NCBI GenBank assembly: GCA_013205085.1
Contig: JABMLH010000007.1
Coordinates: 209,901-273,900, forward strand
DNA length: 64,000 bases
Source: Microbacteriaceae bacterium VKM Ac-2854
GTDB taxonomy: Bacteria > Actinomycetota > Actinomycetes > Actinomycetales > Microbacteriaceae
Reading direction: 5' to 3'
Shown here: piece after piece, positions 60,334 to 64,000 of the stretch
Position numbering within the stretch: the first letter of the stretch is position 1
How the letters are laid out: each line of letters starts with the position of its first letter
Position numbers and translations under genes: made by a program
Notes under the pieces: generated by a model
Told to the model about the DNA's origin: nothing
Database searches by the model: none
Seen by the model: only the letters and a program-made list of their open reading frames with translations

Positions 60334-62351
60334 GTACGGCGCGTCGGCCACCAGAACGCATCGCCGGTCAGGAACACCAGGGCCGGCACCAGCACCGTGC
60401 GCACCACGAGGGTGTCCAGCAGCACGCCGATGCAGACGATCACGCCGATCTGGGTCAGCGCCACCACCGGCAGCACGCCCAGCACCGCGAACACCGCGGC
60501 GAGCAGGATGCCCGCGCTGGTGATCACGCCGCCGGTCGAGGCGAGCGCGCGCACCATGCCTTCGCGAGTGCCGTGCGCGATCCGCTCCTCCCGCGCCCGG
60601 GTGACCAGGAAGATGTTGTAGTCCACCCCGAGCGCCACCAGGAACAGGAACGCGAACAGCACCACGTTCGCGTCGAACGCCGGGAACCCCAGCACGTTCT
60701 GGAACAGCACGTTCGACGCGCCGAGGCTCGCGAAGAAGGTCGCCAGCACGCTCGCGATCAGTAGCACCGGCGCCACCAGCGAGCGCAGCAGCAGTCCGAG
60801 GATCACGAACACGATCGCCAGGATCAGCGGGATGATCAGGGCCTGGTCTGCCTCCGCCGCACTCTTCTGGTCCAGCGCGGTCGCATCCGACCCGCCCACG
60901 AGCGCACCGGATCCGTCCAGCGCCGCGCGCAGAGCCGTCACCGTCGCGAAGGCGGCGTCGCTCTCGGGCTCCGCTGCGAGCGAGACCATCAGCTCGGTGT
61001 ATTCGCCAGAGCTCTCGCCCACGCGGACCGAGTCGATGCCGTCGACGTCCTCCGCGGTCGCCTGAGCCGCCGCCGCATCCGTCGCGAGCACCACGGTCTG
61101 TGCGGTGAGCCCGGCGGAGAAGGAGTCGTCGATCAGCGCCTGCGCCCGCACGGACTCCGGCTCGCCCAGCAGCTGGTCGGTCTGCGACAGTCCGACGCGC
61201 GCCCCCATCAGGCCGAGGGCGAGCACGCCGACGCCGAGCACCGCGATGATCGCGACGCGTGCCGGCCGACGCGCGACTCCGCGGCCGAGCCGGGTCCAGA
61301 GCGACGGCTTCGCGGCGGCGTGGGAGTGTCCGGCGCGCGGCACGAATGGCCAGAACAGCCCGCGCCCGCAGACGACCAGCGCGGCGGGCAGCACCACCAG
61401 GGCGAACAGGATCGCGATGGCCACGCCGATCGCGCAGGCGAAGCCGAGCGCTCGATTGTTCGCCAGCGAGGCGAGCAGCAGCGTGAGCAGCGAGAGCGCG
61501 ACCGTTCCGCCGCTCGCCGCGATCGCGGGCCCGGCGCTGCGGACCGCGGTGAGCATCGCCGTGTGCCGGTCCGGCTCGTGCAGCAGCTCCTCGCGGTAGC
61601 GCGCGACGAGCAGGAGCGCGTAGTTCGTGCCGGCGCCGAAGACCAGCACCGAGAGGATGCCACCGGTCGACGCGTCGATCGTGATGCCCAGCGGCTCCGC
61701 GAGCGAGGTCACCACGACCCGAGCCAGGCCGTCGGCCGCTCCGACCACGGCGAGGGGAACGATCCACAGCACCGGGCTGCGATACGTGATGATCAACAGC
61801 ACGGCGACCACGATGACGGTGACCAGCAGCAGCCGGAAGTCGGCGCCGGCGAAGGCGTTGGAGATGTCGGCCTGGAAGCCGATCGCTCCGGTGAGGTACC
61901 TGTCCAGCCCGCTCGGCAGGTCGTCGGAGGCGGCCTCCCGCAGCTCGGTCGCGGTCGCCTCGATGTCGGCCTCGGCGCTCGCCTTGTCCAGCGGCACGGC
62001 GACGAGCGCCGCCGATCCATCGTCACTGAACTGCGGGCGCACGGCCTCCGGCGCGCTGGAGAGTGCCGCGAGGGCGGTCGCACGCTCCGTGATCGCGGCC
62101 GAATCGGCTGCGGTGAGCCCGCCGTCGCGATGCCAGAGCACGATGCCCGAGGTGCTGTCCGAGGAGGGGAACTCGGCCAGCAGCGCCGTGACCTGCGCCG
62201 ATTCCGCCCCATCGGGCAGGCCGGATGCGGGATAGCTGTCGCTGGATGAGCCGGGCAGCCCGGCGAACAGAGCGCCGATGGCGACGAGGGCACCGACCAG
62301 GGTGACCCACGCCGTCCGTCGGGCGGTGATGAACCGGGTGATCGCGCGCAT
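60303..62351 (-). CDS. MMPL-family RND transporter
   Basis: A 682-residue transporter with twelve membrane helices in two repeats, each preceded by a large extracellular domain. Helix 4 reads FGAGTNYALLLVARYREEL and helix 10 ALGVDYNIFLVTRAREE. In MmpL proteins both helices normally carry an Asp-Tyr pair for proton relay; here the first is Asn-Tyr, as in a YdfJ-like subgroup. It likely exports a lipid, peptide or drug. The final residues (RLQADAR) are encoded by the family D palindrome. Confidence 0.88.
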   Translation of the reverse strand: MRAITRFITARRTAWVTLVGALVAIGALFAGLPGSSSDSYPASGLPDGAESAQVTALLAEFPSSDSTSGIVLWHRDGGLTAADSAAITERATALAALSSAPEAVRPQFSDDGSAALVAVPLDKASAEADIEATATELREAASDDLPSGLDRYLTGAIGFQADISNAFAGADFRLLLVTVIVVAVLLIITYRSPVLWIVPLAVVGAADGLARVVVTSLAEPLGITIDASTGGILSVLVFGAGTNYALLLVARYREELLHEPDRHTAMLTAVRSAGPAIAASGGTVALSLLTLLLASLANNRALGFACAIGVAIAILFALVVLPAALVVCGRGLFWPFVPRAGHSHAAAKPSLWTRLGRGVARRPARVAIIAVLGVGVLALGLMGARVGLSQTDQLLGEPESVRAQALIDDSFSAGLTAQTVVLATDAAAAQATAEDVDGIDSVRVGESSGEYTELMVSLAAEPESDAAFATVTALRAALDGSGALVGGSDATALDQKSAAEADQALIIPLILAIVFVILGLLLRSLVAPVLLIASVLATFFASLGASNVLFQNVLGFPAFDANVVLFAFLFLVALGVDYNIFLVTRAREERIAHGTREGMVRALASTGGVITSAGILLAAVFAVLGVLPVVALTQIGVIVCIGVLLDTLVVRTVLVPALVFLTGDAFWWPTRRTGERLQADAR

Positions 62352-62385
62352 CCGTAACTCCTCAGTCGGCTGATTGTTTTATAGC

Positions 62386-63861
62386 CTAACGAGTTGTCCG
62401 GTCACCGCCGAAGCCGAGGCGACCCCGCCATTCGTCGAGCGTTGTGCCCGTGACGTCGAAAAGCTCCTCGCCGCGATGCGGCACCGGCACCTCCGTCGCC
62501 GTGACGCGGATACCGCGCGGCAGCAATTCGATGAGCGATCCGGCCGAGGCGACCACGGAGCGTTCGTGCTCCGGGCCGGCCAGGACGTCGGTGCGGTTCG
62601 CGACGCCAGGAGTGACGACCACGGGAATGCCGTGCGTGCTGTCCACGAGCTGGTGATGCCAGTGCCCCGCCAGCACGAGTCGCACGGATGAACCCTCGAC
62701 GGCCGCCCAGAAGTCGTGCGCGTTCTGCAATCCGATCGTCGCGTGCAAGGGGGTGACCGCCTCGATGGGCGGATGATGCAGCACGATCACCGTGGGCCGA
62801 TCGGAGGCGCTCAGACGCTCGCGCAACCAGGCGAGCGTCGGCTCGCTCAGGAGTCCCCACGACGCGCCGCCCGGCACGCTGCTGTCGAGGGTGAGGATGC
62901 GCACGCCGGCGACGTCGGTCTCGTGATCGTACGGACCGCTCGCGCCGAAACCCACGCGGTCGTCGTGATTCCCGAGCGCGTAGATCGACGCGGCTGCGTG
63001 GGCGAGCGCCCACGCGCCGACCCTCTCGCGCAGAAGAGCGTAGGAGGCGGCACTACCGTCGTTCGACAGATCGCCGGACACGACAACGGCGTCGACGTCC
63101 ACGCGGTCGTGGGCCGCGAGCACCGCCTCGAGCGACAGCAGCGGGTCGATCACCCGGTTGTAGCGCGCCGCAGGATCACCGAGCAGATGCGTGTCCGAGA
63201 GGTGCAGGATGCGCAGGCCGCACGGCGTTGGCTCCTGCGCGTGCACACGGGCATCCGCAGTGATCGCGGCTGCCTCGATCCGTTCGGCGTTGACCTCATC
63301 GGTGCCGACCGCCCAGGCACGCGCCTGTTGCGGCGTCTTGCCGAAGCGGATGTGGCGCGCCTCCAGGCGCCGCAGCCGCTCGTCCGGCTCGAGGTCGAGG
63401 TGCAGTCGCAGATCCAGCAGGGCTCCGACGCCGGCCCAGCCGTCCTCGTCGAGCAGCAGGTAATTGCCTTCCACGAGGATGACGGTGCGCGCGCCGATCG
63501 GGAGGCGCACCGCGTCCGGAACCGGCTCCTCGATGCTGCGGTCGAAGCCTCGAGCGAACACGGTGTCGCCGGGCACGACGGAGCGCAGACGCTCCAGCAG
63601 CGTGCTGAACGCCGCGACGTCGAAGGTGTCGGGCGCACCCATCCGCCCGCGCCGCCCGAGTCGCGTCAACTCGGACTGCGGCAGGTGGTAGCCGTCCATC
63701 GGCAGCAGCAGGGCGTCGTCGATCTCCGCGACGAGCTCAGCGGCGAAGGAGGACTTACCGCTGCCTGGGGAGCCGGTCAGCCCGACGAGCGTGAGGGCGC
63801 GACCCTCGGCGGTCTTCCGGATCAGATCGGCGACGGCGTGGACGCCCGTGTACTCCCGCAT
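62386..63861 (-). CDS. Fusion of a P-loop nucleoside-type kinase and a calcineurin-like phosphoesterase
   Basis: A 491-residue two-domain protein. Residues 1-~205 are a uridine-kinase/PanK-like kinase: Walker A GLTGSPGSGKSS (30-37), LLLPMDGYHLPQSELTRLG, VILVEGNYLLLDEDGW and RHIRFGKTPQQARAW. From ~212 a metallophosphoesterase follows with LHLSDTHLLG, VVSGDLSNDG, YALGNHDDR, VLHHPP and LAGHWHH, the full metal-ligand set of the CpdA-like group. The start 63861 follows GGGAGGATGG. Opposed activities in one chain suggest that they act on the same metabolite, which I cannot name. Confidence 0.85.
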   Translation of the reverse strand: MREYTGVHAVADLIRKTAEGRALTLVGLTGSPGSGKSSFAAELVAEIDDALLLPMDGYHLPQSELTRLGRRGRMGAPDTFDVAAFSTLLERLRSVVPGDTVFARGFDRSIEEPVPDAVRLPIGARTVILVEGNYLLLDEDGWAGVGALLDLRLHLDLEPDERLRRLEARHIRFGKTPQQARAWAVGTDEVNAERIEAAAITADARVHAQEPTPCGLRILHLSDTHLLGDPAARYNRVIDPLLSLEAVLAAHDRVDVDAVVVSGDLSNDGSAASYALLRERVGAWALAHAAASIYALGNHDDRVGFGASGPYDHETDVAGVRILTLDSSVPGGASWGLLSEPTLAWLRERLSASDRPTVIVLHHPPIEAVTPLHATIGLQNAHDFWAAVEGSSVRLVLAGHWHHQLVDSTHGIPVVVTPGVANRTDVLAGPEHERSVVASAGSLIELLPRGIRVTATEVPVPHRGEELFDVTGTTLDEWRGRLGFGGDRTTR

Positions 63862-63926
63862 GCCAACCATCCTCCCGGCTGGGGCATGCTCGACACGCCC
63901 GGGATGCATTCCGAGTGGGGGTCGGT

Positions 63927-63955
63927 TTGACAGGGGTCGGGGTTGTGCGTAAATT
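63927..63955 (+). promoter_or_regulatory. Consensus housekeeping promoter at the right edge
   Basis: TTGACA (63927-63932), a 17-base spacer and TAAATT (63950-63955) form a near-consensus sigma-70-type promoter reading out of the window. It is divergent from the kinase-phosphoesterase gene. Confidence 0.7.
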
Positions 63956-63990
63956 ATCCCGAGTCGCCACAAAGGCCGCAGGGATACGGG

Positions 63991-64000
63991 ATGAGCTCAG
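63991..64000 (+). CDS. Start of a gene continuing beyond the window
   Basis: ATGAGCTCAG at the very edge follows GCAGGGATACGGG, about 35 bases after the strong promoter. Only three codons (Met-Ser-Ser) are visible, so the product is unknown. Confidence 0.35.

Overview
The window is high-GC, densely packed DNA from an actinobacterium. The mix of genes (separate purS/purQ/purL, a MarP-type periplasmic protease, an Eis-type acetyltransferase, an ECF41 sigma factor, a short single-domain asparaginase, PnuC) and the dispersed 'GGTTTCGGCAGGCTCAACCAGC' palindromes point to the Microbacteriaceae (Micrococcales). That placement is inference from content, not from a marker gene. No rRNA, tRNA, CRISPR array, insertion sequence or phage was recognised.

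Layout. 0-1.7 kb: end of a 2-oxoacid dehydrogenase operon (E1 beta, E2). 2-4.3 kb: small enzymes and a NemR-like TetR regulator divergent from a DUF1304 membrane protein, with two operators between them. 4.3-7.5 kb: zinc uptake operon znuA-znuC-znuB-zur behind a Zur-box-like palindrome. 7.5-15.4 kb: a sugar or polyol catabolic island with a LacI repressor, two Gfo/Idh/MocA dehydrogenases with an ArsR-like regulator between them, a complete ABC importer and a GntR/UTRA regulator. 15.4-17.3 kb: PnuC, short asparaginase, unknown protein.

17.4-26.9 kb: a minus-strand nitrogen operon (APC permease, two DUF1989 proteins, a biotin-dependent 'urea' carboxylase, allophanate hydrolase, TetR) best read as guanidine assimilation. 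27-29 kb: VOC protein, hydrolase and patatin, the last behind a short structured leader ORF. 29.1-36 kb: a long-type GAPDH divergent from a tandem AsnC regulator that heads an M20 amidohydrolase - DUF3100 - L-serine dehydratase operon; six exact-length 19-bp tandem repeats lie in the divergent gap.

36-42 kb is accessory: a frameshifted small membrane-protein gene, a MOSC protein, an AT-richer 645-residue protein of unknown family, a broken DUF4411 (PIN-like) toxin gene and an AbiE-like nucleotidyltransferase/HTH pair with an operator over its leaderless promoter. This is the best place to look for an undescribed defence or conflict system. 42-64 kb returns to ordinary genes: purL, MarP protease, Eis, trehalose/maltose phosphorylase with beta-phosphoglucomutase, an ECF41 sigma factor coupled to an FAD oxidoreductase, purQ-purS, acyltransferase, CatE-like dioxygenase, HtrA protease, MMPL transporter and a kinase-phosphoesterase fusion.

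A theme that gene calls do not explain is the set of long intergenic palindromes. At least four families recur (A: GGGTTGTCAC...; B: GAGATGCCTCTT...; C: GCTGGTTGAGCC...; D: CGAAAAGTTGCAG...). Most sit at gene ends, but three different families occupy three gaps of the single guanidine operon, so simple termination does not account for all of them.
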